This document shows, in pieces, positions 26,179 to 35,500 of a stretch of 64,000 nucleotides of DNA (position 1 is its first letter; each line of letters begins with the position of its first letter). This stretch comes from Candidatus Aminicenantes bacterium JdFR-78 (GTDB lineage Bacteria > Acidobacteriota > Aminicenantia > JdFR-78): NCBI GenBank assembly GCA_002010665.1, contig MTON01000013.1, forward strand, positions 50,880-114,879, written 5' to 3'. The notes under the pieces were generated by a model. It was not told the DNA's origin, searched no databases, and was given only the letters and a program-made list of their open reading frames with translations. A program made the translations under genes and the position numbers.

Positions 26179-29010
26179 GTGAAAAAGTTCGTTTTCCTTT
26201 TGATAGGTATTTTGCTTTTAATTGAAGTTCCTTTGTATGCAAATCAAAATACTTCTTTAGAATATAAATCAGCAATTAATTTAGCTCTAAAGTATTATAA
26301 AAAAGGAAATTATGAAAAGGCAATTCTCTATTACAAAAAAGCATTAATTTTTACTGATCTCTCTAATTTATTAGAAAGTAAAATTAGCAATTTAATTGAT
26401 ATTGGTAATTGCTATTGGTACCTTAGGAATTATCAAAAATCAATTGATTATTATTCTCAAGCTTTAGAAATAGCTCAGAAAATAGGAAATAAAGAAGCAG
26501 AAAGTGAATGTCTTAGAAATATTGGTCTTACATGCTGGAAATTAGGTGATATTCAAAAGGCAATTTACTATTATAAAAGAGCGTTAGAGGTTGCGAGGGA
26601 AATAAATGACAAAAAGAGACAAGCAAGATGTCTAAATAATCTTGCATTTATTTACAGGTCACATGGTGATTACATAAAGGCTCTTGATTGTTTTGAAGAA
26701 GCCCTTGATATTTTTCGTTATATGAAAGATGATTATGGAGTTTTGATATGTCTTAATAGCCTCGGAGTCCTTTATTGGTATTTAGGCTATTACACAAAGG
26801 CAGTGGATTATTATAAGCAGGCTCTTGATTTAGCAAGAAAATTAAATAAGAAAAAAGCAGAAGGAGGTATTCTTAATAATTTGGGTATTATTCATCGTCA
26901 TCTTGATGACTATGAGCAAGCATTAAAGTATTATGAGGAAGCTCTAAATTTGATTAGAGCAGAGAATGAGAAAAGAGATGAAGGACGGTGGCTAAATAAT
27001 ATCGGCAATCTTTATTTCGATCAAGCTTATTACAAAAAAGCCCTTTCCTATTATAAACAGTCATATGAAATTTCAAAAGAAGTAAACGACCAGATTAATT
27101 TAGTTAATTTAACATGCAACATGGGTCTCACCTATGCTCGCCTGCATAATTATCCAGAAGCAATAAAATATTCCAAGATGGCATTAGAGCTCAGCAAAGA
27201 GACAGGTCAGTTCAATGTTATGTGGGAAGCCTACTTTGACCTTGCTCAAGCTTATGAAAAGCAGAAAAAATATAAACTTGCTCTGGAAAATTATGAGAAA
27301 GCAATAAAATTAATAGAGAGTTTAAGGAGCAGAATAAAGATTTCTGATTATAAAGCAGGATTTTTAAGAGATAAGGTAGAAGCCTATCATGGAATGATTA
27401 ATCTTCTTTTCAAACTATATAAACTCAATTCTTCCCCTGAATATATTAAAAGAGCATTTAATCTTGCAGAGAGAGCAAAGGCAAGAGCATTCCTTGATTC
27501 CTTAGCTGAATCCCAGATAGAGATTGGAAAGGGAATTGACCCAATACTGAGAAAGCAGGAAAAAGAAATAACAAGTGCAATATCAAGGATATATACGAAG
27601 TTAGTTAATTCTGATCTAACAAAAGAAGAGAGAAAAAGAATGCTGGCTGAACTTGATAATTTAGAAAACGAGTTAGAAGATGTTAAAAGAAGAATAATTC
27701 AGAAAAGTCCTGCTTATGCAAATCTGAAATATCCTGAACCAGTTACTCTTGAAGAAGCTCAGAGTAAACTCCTTGATAATAAATCAGTCTTCCTTGAGTA
27801 TTCTCTAGGAAGAGAAAATTCCTATCTCTTTGTGGTTAAAAAAGATAGTATTAAAATGTTTGCTTTACCCTCACAAAAAGAAATAGAAAAGAGAGTTTTC
27901 AATTATATGATATTTATATCTCAGCCTGCTCCTCCATCGGAAGAGAAAATTAAAAAAGGTTATAATGCAGGTTATAAACTTTATAAGACTCTAATTACTC
28001 CTGCTCTTGAAGAAATTAAAGGCATTGAAAAATTATACATAATTCCAGATGGAATTTTGCATTATTTACCCTTTGAAACTCTTGTAATGAAAAACAAAGG
28101 GACAAAAGCAAAATTCTTGATTGAGAAATATGAAATTGCATATGCTCCTTCAACTTCAGTGCTTAGAGAAATAGTAGCTCGTGAAGTAGAAAAGAAAAAA
28201 GAAAGGAACAAGAAAAGCTTAATAGCTTTTGGAGATCCTGTTTTTGGAAAGGCAGAGGCATTAGGAGATAAAACTCAGTTTATTATAAGAAGAGGCTTAT
28301 ATTCTGAGGCAGGATTTAAATTTAATAGACTTAAATTCAGTGGAATAGAAGTTAATGAAATTTCTGCCCTATTTCCGGAAAAGGAAAGAGATGTTTTCTT
28401 GAGGGAAAAAGCAAAAGAAGAAGTAGTGAAATATAGGGATTTAAAGAAATACAAAATCATTCATTTCGCAACACATGGATTTATAGATGATGTTAAGCCT
28501 TCTCGTTCTGCAGTTATTCTCACTCTGGATAATGACCCAAAAGAAGATGGTTTCTTACAAATGAGAGAAATATTCAATCTTGATTTAGATGCTGAATTGG
28601 TTACCCTGTCAGCTTGTCAGACTGGGCTTGGAAAATTAATAAAGGGTGAAGGAATTGTTGGATTAAGTAGAGCATTTTTCTATGCAGGAGCTTCCTCTGT
28701 TTTAATGTCTCTCTGGACAGTTAATGATCATGCAGCTGCTCAATTTATGGAAAGATTTTATTATCATTTAAAAAATGCAAAACCTAAAGCAAAAGCCTTA
28801 AGAAAGGTGAAATTAGAAATGTTGAGATCAAAAACAGTGCTTTCCCATCCCTATTACTGGGCTGGGTTTATACTTTCGGGAGAAAGCACTGGCAAAATAA
28901 CAAATTTTTCACTTATGAATTTACTAAATTATGCAATAAGAATCTTACTTCTAAGTACTGCTCTCTTTTTTGTGATTTTCTTTTTTAAAAAAGAAACTAA
29001 ATTATTCTAA
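26179..29010 (+). CDS. Exported TPR-CHAT protease (caspase-like)
   Basis: 943 residues from a GTG start. A signal peptide (1-21) leads into about eight tetratricopeptide repeats (25-380) of the kinesin-light-chain-like pattern (A-x-x-Y-Y-K-x-A-L), a linker, and a C-terminal CHAT domain, the HetF-associated caspase-like fold. Catalytic residues are His766 in HFATHGF and Cys813 in LSACQTGLGK; SRAFFYAGASSVLMSLW and HPYYWAGFILSGES complete the domain. A final membrane helix (about 913-935) is followed by a basic tail, so the protease faces the periplasm while tethered to the inner membrane. Substrate unknown. Its 3' end overlaps the convergent anti-sigma gene by 14 bp. Confidence 0.92.
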   Translation: MKKFVFLLIGILLLIEVPLYANQNTSLEYKSAINLALKYYKKGNYEKAILYYKKALIFTDLSNLLESKISNLIDIGNCYWYLRNYQKSIDYYSQALEIAQKIGNKEAESECLRNIGLTCWKLGDIQKAIYYYKRALEVAREINDKKRQARCLNNLAFIYRSHGDYIKALDCFEEALDIFRYMKDDYGVLICLNSLGVLYWYLGYYTKAVDYYKQALDLARKLNKKKAEGGILNNLGIIHRHLDDYEQALKYYEEALNLIRAENEKRDEGRWLNNIGNLYFDQAYYKKALSYYKQSYEISKEVNDQINLVNLTCNMGLTYARLHNYPEAIKYSKMALELSKETGQFNVMWEAYFDLAQAYEKQKKYKLALENYEKAIKLIESLRSRIKISDYKAGFLRDKVEAYHGMINLLFKLYKLNSSPEYIKRAFNLAERAKARAFLDSLAESQIEIGKGIDPILRKQEKEITSAISRIYTKLVNSDLTKEERKRMLAELDNLENELEDVKRRIIQKSPAYANLKYPEPVTLEEAQSKLLDNKSVFLEYSLGRENSYLFVVKKDSIKMFALPSQKEIEKRVFNYMIFISQPAPPSEEKIKKGYNAGYKLYKTLITPALEEIKGIEKLYIIPDGILHYLPFETLVMKNKGTKAKFLIEKYEIAYAPSTSVLREIVAREVEKKKERNKKSLIAFGDPVFGKAEALGDKTQFIIRRGLYSEAGFKFNRLKFSGIEVNEISALFPEKERDVFLREKAKEEVVKYRDLKKYKIIHFATHGFIDDVKPSRSAVILTLDNDPKEDGFLQMREIFNLDLDAELVTLSACQTGLGKLIKGEGIVGLSRAFFYAGASSVLMSLWTVNDHAAAQFMERFYYHLKNAKPKAKALRKVKLEMLRSKTVLSHPYYWAGFILSGESTGKITNFSLMNLLNYAIRILLLSTALFFVIFFFKKETKLF

Positions 29011-29653
29011 AAATACCCCTTCTTGATCTTGCAATTATTAAACCCTGGTTAGATAATGCTTTTATCTCCCAGAAATAAAAATCTCTTTTAATTATTTTGC
29101 TCTTTATTTCCTCAGGTAATTTAATTTTGTTATTTGTTGTTTCAATTTTCCAAATTAAATTTTCTTTATTATCATAAATTGACAGAATATATTTTGAGCT
29201 ACCTTCAATTTTATTCCAGTAAAAGTATTGAGGATAAATTCTTAGTTCTCCGTGGGGGTAGTAAAGGTTTATTATCTCGCTTCTTAAGGTTTCTTCATGA
29301 GGGGCAAAGAATCCTGAATGTGCAATTTTTTGATAAAAATAAATAGAAATTCCACTAATGAATATTAGAAAAATAAGGAGAGTAGCGAAGGCCCATTTTT
29401 TGACTTTTAAAAAATTAATAATTTTATAAAATGAATTTATCTTTATTGGTTCATGGGACTCAAAAATAATATCTTTGAAGATTTCTCTGCCCCTTTCCTT
29501 AATTGTTTCAAAAATTTTTTCTCTAAATATTAATTCCTTTGAACAGTTTGGACAGATAAAATAGTGTTTTTCAAATTCTTCCTCTTTCTTTTCACTTAAT
29601 CTATTAAGTAGATAATCATCTATTTGTTTCTCAAATTTGCATTTTTTCTCCAT
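28997..29653 (-). CDS. Membrane anti-sigma-like protein with zf-HC2 motif
   Basis: 218 residues. The N-terminal domain carries the zinc anti-sigma pattern H-x3-C-x2-C (EKHYFICPNCSKEL, about residues 29-42), a membrane helix (about 92-112, FATLLIFLIFISGISIYF) and an exported C-terminal domain (115-218) that looks like a beta-sandwich (YPHGELRIYPQYFYWNKIEG, SIYDNKENLIWKIET). It would hold an ECF sigma factor at the membrane, but none is adjacent; the only ECF gene in the window is 22 kb away with its own anti-sigma. It is convergent with the CHAT gene and has its own promoter and a GGGG ribosome site. Confidence 0.75.
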   Translation of the reverse strand: MEKKCKFEKQIDDYLLNRLSEKKEEEFEKHYFICPNCSKELIFREKIFETIKERGREIFKDIIFESHEPIKINSFYKIINFLKVKKWAFATLLIFLIFISGISIYFYQKIAHSGFFAPHEETLRSEIINLYYPHGELRIYPQYFYWNKIEGSSKYILSIYDNKENLIWKIETTNNKIKLPEEIKSKIIKRDFYFWEIKALSNQGLIIARSRRGIFRII

Positions 29654-29674
29654 TTTACCCCTTTTGTTTTTATA

Positions 29675-29703
29675 AAGATAATTTAACTTGAATCCTATGT
29701 CAA
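29675..29703 (-). promoter_or_regulatory. Promoter of the anti-sigma-like gene
   Basis: Minus strand TTGACA (29698-29703), 17 bp, TATCTT (29675-29680). The start would be near 29668, 15 nt before the ATG. Confidence 0.65.
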
Positions 29704-29774
29704 GTAAATTGGATTTGGTTTTGACGTTTTAATTTTATTGTAAAAATATCAATTTTTTGATAAAAGAATTTCAT

Positions 29775-30767
29775 ATGAAAAAAACTTCTTTAGTCATTCA
29801 TACTCCATCAAAGCATCCTTTATGGAGATTTCCAAGGGAGAAAGTAGATGACCTAAAAAGGAAATTTCCGCAATTGGATATTCATTTAATTTATGATGAG
29901 GAAATAGACAGTTTGCTTCTTGAAAATTGCGAAATTCTTGTTACTGGCAGGATAAAGCCTCAAGATTTTAAAAAGGCTAAAAATCTTAAATGGATTCATT
30001 CACCATTTTCAGGTGTTGGTAATTTTCTTTTCACTGAATTTGTTGAAAGTAATGTGCTTTTGACCAATAGTAGAGGAGTAAATGCTATTCCTGTGGTTGA
30101 ACATATATTAGGCCTCATGTTTTCCTTTTCAAGATATTTGTATTTGAGCTGGAAATACCAGAAAGAGAAAATCTGGGCACAAGAAATAATTTGGAGTCAA
30201 AGTCCTTTGCCAAGAGAATTGGCTGGTAGCACCCTGGGAATTATTGGCCTTGGAGAAATAGGGAGAAGACTGGCAGAGAGAGCAAAAAAGTTAGAAATGA
30301 GAGTTTTAGGAATTAAGAAAAATATAAATGAAAAAGTTCCTTTTGTGGATATTGTTCTTCCTCTTTCCCAGCTTGATTTTCTATTAAATAATTCTGATTA
30401 TGTTGTCTTGGTTTTACCAAGGACAAGAGAGACAGAGGGATTAATGGATTACAAAAGATTTAAAAAAATGAAAAAGAATTCCATTTTCATTAATGTTTCC
30501 AGAGGGAAGCTTGTTAAAGAAAAAGATTTAATTAGAGCTTTAAAAGAAGGATTGATTCTTGCGGCTGGACTTGATGTTTTTGAGGAGGAGCCTTTGCCAC
30601 AAAATAGTGAATTATTCAAATTACCAAATGTTATAATCACACCCCATATAGCTGGCGTTAGTCCCAATTTCTGGGATAATGTCTATAAGTTGTTAAGTGA
30701 AAACATAGAGAGATTTTTAAAAGGTTTGCCATTAATAAATTTGGTAAATAAGAAAGAAGGCTACTGA
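29775..30767 (+). CDS. D-2-hydroxyacid dehydrogenase, NAD(P)-dependent
   Basis: 330 residues of the D-isomer-specific 2-hydroxyacid dehydrogenase family (GhrA/SerA-like). The Rossmann motif LGIIGLGEIGRRLAERAKKL, the catalytic Arg in INVSRGKLVKE, the Glu in DVFEEEPLP and the His in TPHIAGVSPNFWDN are all present. The substrate may be glyoxylate, hydroxypyruvate or another 2-oxoacid. The ATG at 29775 is preferred over an upstream in-frame TTG at 29757, since MKKTSLVIHTPSKHPLW begins the first strand. No strong ribosome site or clear promoter. Divergent from the anti-sigma gene. Confidence 0.88.
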   Translation: MKKTSLVIHTPSKHPLWRFPREKVDDLKRKFPQLDIHLIYDEEIDSLLLENCEILVTGRIKPQDFKKAKNLKWIHSPFSGVGNFLFTEFVESNVLLTNSRGVNAIPVVEHILGLMFSFSRYLYLSWKYQKEKIWAQEIIWSQSPLPRELAGSTLGIIGLGEIGRRLAERAKKLEMRVLGIKKNINEKVPFVDIVLPLSQLDFLLNNSDYVVLVLPRTRETEGLMDYKRFKKMKKNSIFINVSRGKLVKEKDLIRALKEGLILAAGLDVFEEEPLPQNSELFKLPNVIITPHIAGVSPNFWDNVYKLLSENIERFLKGLPLINLVNKKEGY

Positions 30768-30906
30768 ATATTGTAAGCAAAAAATTCAGTTAAGCAAAAT
30801 CCTATTCTTAAAAGAATATACACTATTTACTCCTTGACTTGGAAAAGGAATGAAATGTTATAATAGAATTCAGTAAATTTTGTATGATTCAATTTAATTA
30901 GTGCTA

Positions 30907-30935
30907 TTGACAAGAAATGTATTATTAGATAGTAT
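30907..30935 (+). promoter_or_regulatory. Promoter of ispH-rpsA operon
   Basis: TTGACA (30907-30912), 17 bp, TAGTAT (30930-30935). The ATG at 30951 lies 15 nt further with no ribosome site, giving a leader of about 9 nt. Confidence 0.75.
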
Positions 30936-30950
30936 AAAACCATTGTATTT

Positions 30951-31829
30951 ATGAGAATTAGAATAGCAAATCATTCGGGTTTTTGTTTCGGGGTTAAAAG
31001 AGCAATTAAAATTGCTCAAGAGATCAGGAAAGAGAGAAAGGGAAAAGTTCTGACTCTTGGAGATTTAATTCATAATAAGAGGGTTATAGAAGAGTTACGG
31101 AAAGAAGGAATAGACTCAGTGGATGACATAAGTAAGATAAATGAGGGAACAGTCATAATAAGATCCCATGGAGTTTCTCCTTCAGTCATTGACCAATTAA
31201 AGAAGAAACAGATTGAAATAATTGATGCTACATGCCCTTTTGTTAAAAGAATTCAAAGGCTTGCTAAAAAAATTGTTGATAGTGGTTATGAATTAATTAT
31301 AGCAGGAGATCCAAATCATCCTGAAATTAGAGCTTTAATTGGATACACAAATGGAGAGGGTGTTATAATCAACAGTCTTCAAGAAATTAAAAATTTAAAG
31401 AAAAAATCAAGACGCGCTATAATTGCTCAATCTACCCAGGATATCAATTTTTTTAAAGAGATTGTATCCAGGCTCATTGATATTACAAATGAACTAAGAG
31501 TTCTAAATACAATTTGCGATTCTACCAGAATTAGACAGAAATCTACTTCAAAGCTTGCTTCTGAGGTTGATGTAATGTTCATTGTAGGGGATAAGAAAAG
31601 CTCTAATACCAATAAGTTGTTTAAAATAGCAAAAGAGATTCAGCCTAAAACCTATTTTATTGAGAATGCAGATGATATAAAACCAGAGATGATAAATTCA
31701 TATGAAGAAATAGGAATTTCAGCAGGGGCTTCAACACCTCAGGATTTAATAGATGAAGTTATAAATAAAATAAAGGGAATTAAAACAAATAAATGTTATG
31801 GGGAGAGGGAATCAACATGGATGAATTAA
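30951..31829 (+). CDS. ispH: 4-hydroxy-3-methylbut-2-enyl diphosphate reductase
   Basis: Last enzyme of the MEP isoprenoid pathway, reducing HMBPP to IPP and DMAPP with a 4Fe-4S cluster. The three cluster cysteines are Cys12 (HSGFCFGVKRA), Cys95 (IIDATCPFVKR) and Cys189 (LNTICDSTRIRQ). Active-site His in IRSHGVSPSV and the SAGASTPQDLI end are present, and the 292-residue length is normal. It overlaps rpsA by 13 bp; ispH-rpsA adjacency or fusion is known in other bacteria. Shows the organism makes isoprenoids by the MEP route. Confidence 0.97.
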   Translation: MRIRIANHSGFCFGVKRAIKIAQEIRKERKGKVLTLGDLIHNKRVIEELRKEGIDSVDDISKINEGTVIIRSHGVSPSVIDQLKKKQIEIIDATCPFVKRIQRLAKKIVDSGYELIIAGDPNHPEIRALIGYTNGEGVIINSLQEIKNLKKKSRRAIIAQSTQDINFFKEIVSRLIDITNELRVLNTICDSTRIRQKSTSKLASEVDVMFIVGDKKSSNTNKLFKIAKEIQPKTYFIENADDIKPEMINSYEEIGISAGASTPQDLIDEVINKIKGIKTNKCYGERESTWMN

Positions 31830-33571
31830 GAAGTAAAGAAGAAAAAGAAGAACTCACTCCTGAAGATTATATTGAACTAATTGAAAAATACCAGTGTTCT
31901 TTAAAAGATATAAGCGAAGGGAACATAATTCAAGGTCGAGTTGTTAAAATAAGACAGGATGATGTACTGGTGGATATAGGATATAAAACAGAAGGTGTCG
32001 TCCCAATACAGGATTTTGTTGATTGGGAAGGAAAAATTTCTGTTAATGAAGGAGACACAATTAATGCAATGGTCATGAGCACCAATTATAGAGAGGGTTA
32101 TGTTTTACTTTCCAAGAAAAAAGCTGAAGAGGTTATTGCTTGGAGTGAGCTTGAAAAAGCTTATGCACATAATGGATGGGTTAAGGGAAGAATAATACAG
32201 AGATTGAAAAATGGTTATACCGTTGATGTAGGCGTAAAAGCCTTTTTGCCAAAATCTCATATTAATTTAAGAAAAATAAAAGGCTCAAATAATATAATTG
32301 GTCAAGAACTTAAATTTAAAGTTTTAAAACTTGAAAGAAGGAATAATACCATAATATTGTCATATAATCTTTATTTGCAGGATGAAAAAGAAAAGGCAAA
32401 AAGAAGAGTATTCAGTAATCTTGAGATTGGAAAGTTAGTCAAGGGTAAAATAACTTCTATCACAAATTTTGGCGCATTTGTTGATTTAGGAGGTATAGAG
32501 GGACTGTTACACATAAATGATATGTCGTGGGGAAGAATTAGTCATCCCTCTGAGATGTTTTCAGTAGGACAGGAAATTGAAGTTGTTGTGCTTAATTTCA
32601 ATGAAGAAGAAGAGAGGATTGCCCTTGGTTATAAACAAAAATTCCCTGATCCATGGGAAAGTGTTGAAGAAAAATATAAAATTGGGGAGAGAATAAAAGG
32701 AAAAGTGGTAAGCTTGGCTGATTTTGGAGCATTTGTGGAAATTGAGGAAGGGGTCGAAGGCTTAATTCATATTTCTGATTTGACCTGGTCAAGAAAACAA
32801 ATTCATCCTAAGAAAATTCTTTCAATAGGAGATATAGTGGAAGTTGTTATCCTTGATATAAATGCGAAAGATAGAAGAATGTCTCTTGGATTGAAACAGA
32901 CAAGACCTCATCCATGGAAGATTTTTGCTGAGAGATATAAAGAGGGTTCAATTGTAAGAGGGAAAATTACAAAAATTACTGATTTTGGTGCTTTTCTTCA
33001 GGTTCAGGATGAAATTGAAGGATTAATTCATATCTCAGATATATCATGGGAAAAAATAAAACATCCGTCTGAGGTCCTTCAAGTTGGGCAGGAAGTTGAA
33101 GCAATAATTTTGAAATTAGATCCTGAAAATCAAAAATTATCTCTTGGTATAAAACAGCTTGAGGGAGATAAATGGGAGGAATTCTTTGAAAAATTCAAAC
33201 TTGGGGATATAGTTGATGTTAAAATTACAAGAGTAGTTAATTTTGGGGTTTTTGGAGAGATTTTTCCAGGAATTGAGGGATTAATTCATCTCTCTGAATT
33301 AAGTGAAGAGAGAATTGATAATCCTGCTCAACATTTTTCTGAGGGAGATATTAAACCAGCAATGATTGTCAGAATAGATCAGAAAAACAAGAAAATTGCT
33401 TTAAGTTTTAAGAGAGCTCAGGAAGAACTGGTAAAGAGAGAATATCAGAAATATTTACAATCTGGCAAAAAAACCGTAACCCTTGGAGATATAATGAGAG
33501 CTAAACTTAAAAATTTACCTATAAATGAAAAAACAGGAAATAATAAGGAGGAGAATAATGGTAAAAGCTGA
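31817..33571 (+). CDS. rpsA: 30S ribosomal protein S1 (six S1 domains)
   Basis: 584 residues with six consecutive S1/OB-fold repeats. The best ones contain G-x-V-x-x-I-x-x-F-G-A-F-V and EGLIHISD-like cores (residues about 200-270, 285-355, 370-440 and 455-525). It binds mRNA and helps position it on the 30S subunit. The start at 31817 is chosen because GGGAGAGGG lies 8 nt before it; an upstream in-frame start at 31793 would place that site inside the gene. Overlaps ispH (13 bp) and the HU gene (14 bp). S1 matters here because many genes lack Shine-Dalgarno sites. Confidence 0.96.
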   Translation: MDELRSKEEKEELTPEDYIELIEKYQCSLKDISEGNIIQGRVVKIRQDDVLVDIGYKTEGVVPIQDFVDWEGKISVNEGDTINAMVMSTNYREGYVLLSKKKAEEVIAWSELEKAYAHNGWVKGRIIQRLKNGYTVDVGVKAFLPKSHINLRKIKGSNNIIGQELKFKVLKLERRNNTIILSYNLYLQDEKEKAKRRVFSNLEIGKLVKGKITSITNFGAFVDLGGIEGLLHINDMSWGRISHPSEMFSVGQEIEVVVLNFNEEEERIALGYKQKFPDPWESVEEKYKIGERIKGKVVSLADFGAFVEIEEGVEGLIHISDLTWSRKQIHPKKILSIGDIVEVVILDINAKDRRMSLGLKQTRPHPWKIFAERYKEGSIVRGKITKITDFGAFLQVQDEIEGLIHISDISWEKIKHPSEVLQVGQEVEAIILKLDPENQKLSLGIKQLEGDKWEEFFEKFKLGDIVDVKITRVVNFGVFGEIFPGIEGLIHLSELSEERIDNPAQHFSEGDIKPAMIVRIDQKNKKIALSFKRAQEELVKREYQKYLQSGKKTVTLGDIMRAKLKNLPINEKTGNNKEENNGKS

Positions 33572-33833
33572 TTTGGTAAATCTTCTTTCTCAAGAATTAA
33601 ATATTTCAAAACAACAGGCTGAAACAGCCGTCAATCTATTTTTTAAATCAATAAAAGAAGCACTTTTAAATAAAGAAGAGGTTGAATTAAGAGGATTTGG
33701 AAGTTTCAGATTTAGAGAAAGAAAATCGAGAATTGGAAGGAATCCTCGAACAGGCGAAAAGGTTCAGGTTCCAAATAAAAAAGTTCTTTATTTTAAAGCA
33801 AGCAAACTTCTAAAAGAACATATAAACAAATAG
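33558..33833 (+). CDS. HU/IHF-family DNA-binding protein
   Basis: 91-residue histone-like protein that bends DNA. MVKADLVNLLSQELNISKQQAE opens the helical part; VELRGFGSFRFRERKSRIGRNPRTGEKV in successive pieces is the family signature with the Pro-tipped beta arm. The ATG at 33558 is preceded by AAGGAGGAG and gives the normal length; a longer frame from 33525 adds a non-homologous MKKQEIIRRRI stretch inside rpsA and is rejected. Overlaps the rpsA 3' end by 14 bp and is followed 1 bp later by the HIT gene. Whether it is HU or IHF-beta cannot be settled. Confidence 0.95.
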   Translation: MVKADLVNLLSQELNISKQQAETAVNLFFKSIKEALLNKEEVELRGFGSFRFRERKSRIGRNPRTGEKVQVPNKKVLYFKASKLLKEHINK

Positions 33834-33834
33834 A

Positions 33835-34350
33835 ATGGAATATATTTGGGCTCCATGGCGAGAAAAATATGTAAAGAAAATTTGCGAGATGAAAGAATGT
33901 ATTTTCTGTAAGGCGCTGGCTTCTAATAATGATGAGGAAACTTTTATTCTTTTCAGAGGAAATCATAATTTTATAATTTTAAATACATTTCCTTATAACT
34001 GTGGACATTTAATGATTGCTCCCTTTTCACACCTTTCTTCTCCAGAACTTTCCACAGAGGAATCACTGAGAGAATTTTTTATTATGATGAATTTGAGTTT
34101 AAATGTTCTAAAAGAAGCATATAACCCTCAAGGATTTAATATTGGAATGAATCTTGGAAAAAGTGCAGGTGCAGGAGTTGTAGACCATTATCATCTTCAT
34201 ATTGTTCCTCGGTGGGAAGGTGACGCAAATTTTATGCCCCTTTTTGGGAAAACAAAAGTATTACTCGAGGATCTACGAACAACTTATAACAAGCTTCTAC
34301 CCAAATTTAAAAAGAAAGGCGAAGAGGTATTCCAGAAAAATGAATTTTGA
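33835..34350 (+). CDS. HIT-family hydrolase (Ap4A phosphorylase/ hydrolase-like)
   Basis: 171 residues. Zinc-binding Cys22 and Cys25 in ECIFCKA, the nucleotide strand FIILNTFPYNCGHLMIAP, and the histidine triad HYHLH (His118, 120, 122) that transfers the nucleotidyl group are visible. The opening MEYIWAPWREKYV is typical of the Ap4A-phosphorylase-like HIT group common in actinobacteria and acidobacteria, which hydrolyse or phosphorolyse dinucleoside polyphosphates. Begins 1 bp after the HU stop; overlaps the acyl-CoA dehydrogenase by 11 bp. Confidence 0.92.
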   Translation: MEYIWAPWREKYVKKICEMKECIFCKALASNNDEETFILFRGNHNFIILNTFPYNCGHLMIAPFSHLSSPELSTEESLREFFIMMNLSLNVLKEAYNPQGFNIGMNLGKSAGAGVVDHYHLHIVPRWEGDANFMPLFGKTKVLLEDLRTTYNKLLPKFKKKGEEVFQKNEF

Positions 34351-35485
34351 ATTAAGCGAAGAACAGCTTCTTTTAAAAGAAACAATAAGAGAATTTGCAG
34401 AAAAAGAAATCTCTCCACTTGTGAGGGAATATGAGAAAAAAGGGGAATATCCATTGGAAATCTTAAAAAGACTTTCTGATTTAGGAATAATGGGTATGGA
34501 AATCCCATCAGAATATGGAGGAAATGAGCTATCCAAACTTTCAGAAGTTATAATTATAGAAGAATTAGCAAGAATATGTCCGTCTACAGCATTAATTGTC
34601 TGTGTTCATAATTCAGTGTTTTGTTATCCCATTTTAAAGTATGGTAATGAAGAACAAAAGAAGAAATATTTACCATCAGCTGCTAAAGGTGAAATTATCG
34701 GAGGATTCTGTTTAACAGAGCCTCAAGCAGGTTCAGATGCTGCGAATCAGAAGACAAGAGCAATAAGAAAAGGAGATTTTTATATTTTGAATGGAACAAA
34801 GTCATGGATTACAAATGCGACCATAGCACAGGCTTTGATTATTATAGCTGTTACAGATCCAGAAAAAGGTCATAAGGGAATAAGTGCTTTTATAGTTGAT
34901 ACTTCTAATCCAGGATTAAGAATTTCTAAAGTTGAAAAGAAGATGGGATTGAAATCTTCTCAAACTGCTGAGATAGTTTTAGAAGATTGTAAGGTTCCTG
35001 CAGAGAATTTATTGGGAGAGGAAGGAATGGGTCTTAAAATAGCTTTGAGCAGTCTTGATGGTTCAAGGATAGGAATTGCTGCTCAATCAGTTGGACTTGC
35101 TCAAAGAGCTTTAGAAGAAGCGGTTATGTATTCAAAACAGAGATATGCTTTTAATAAACAATTATCAGAATTTCAGGCTATTCAATTTATGATAGCTGAT
35201 ATGGCAACAATGTTAGAAGGCGCCAGACTTCTAACATATAGAGCTGCAAATTTGAAGGACAGGGGAGAATCTTATACTAAAGAAGCATCAATGGCGAAGC
35301 TTTATGCTTCCGAAGTTGCAAATAAAATTGTCTATCAAGCCCTTCAAATACATGGTGCTTATGGTTATTCAGAGGAATTCATTATTGAAAAACTTTATAG
35401 AGATGCACGGGTATTAACAATTTATGAAGGTACATCAGAGGTTCAGAGAATTGTAATTGCAAGAAATATTCTTAAAGAAGATTAA
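34340..35485 (+). CDS. Acyl-CoA dehydrogenase
   Basis: 381-residue FAD flavoprotein catalysing alpha,beta-dehydrogenation of acyl-CoA. Signatures: GGFCLTEPQAGSDA (FAD-binding), TKSWITNATIAQALII, the central GEEGMGLKIALSSLDGSRIG, RYAFNKQLSEFQAIQF, and near the end LYRDARVLTIYEGTSEVQRIVIAR with the catalytic Glu in YEGTSE. It fits short/medium-chain or butyryl-CoA dehydrogenases. An upstream extension of 46 codons inside the HIT gene is rejected; MNFELSEEQLLLKETIREFA is the normal start. Sits in the housekeeping operon without beta-oxidation partners. Confidence 0.93.
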   Translation: MNFELSEEQLLLKETIREFAEKEISPLVREYEKKGEYPLEILKRLSDLGIMGMEIPSEYGGNELSKLSEVIIIEELARICPSTALIVCVHNSVFCYPILKYGNEEQKKKYLPSAAKGEIIGGFCLTEPQAGSDAANQKTRAIRKGDFYILNGTKSWITNATIAQALIIIAVTDPEKGHKGISAFIVDTSNPGLRISKVEKKMGLKSSQTAEIVLEDCKVPAENLLGEEGMGLKIALSSLDGSRIGIAAQSVGLAQRALEEAVMYSKQRYAFNKQLSEFQAIQFMIADMATMLEGARLLTYRAANLKDRGESYTKEASMAKLYASEVANKIVYQALQIHGAYGYSEEFIIEKLYRDARVLTIYEGTSEVQRIVIARNILKED

Positions 35486-35500
35486 TAGAGGAGTAGAAAG

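Noticed and set aside
30834..30864. TTGACT ... TATAAT upstream of ispH
   Set aside because: The spacer is 19 bp, too long for a good promoter, while a 17-bp promoter lies right before ispH.
33525..33557. Extended N-terminus for the HU-like protein
   Set aside because: Eleven extra residues inside rpsA without similarity to HU; the ATG at 33558 has a perfect AAGGAGGAG site.
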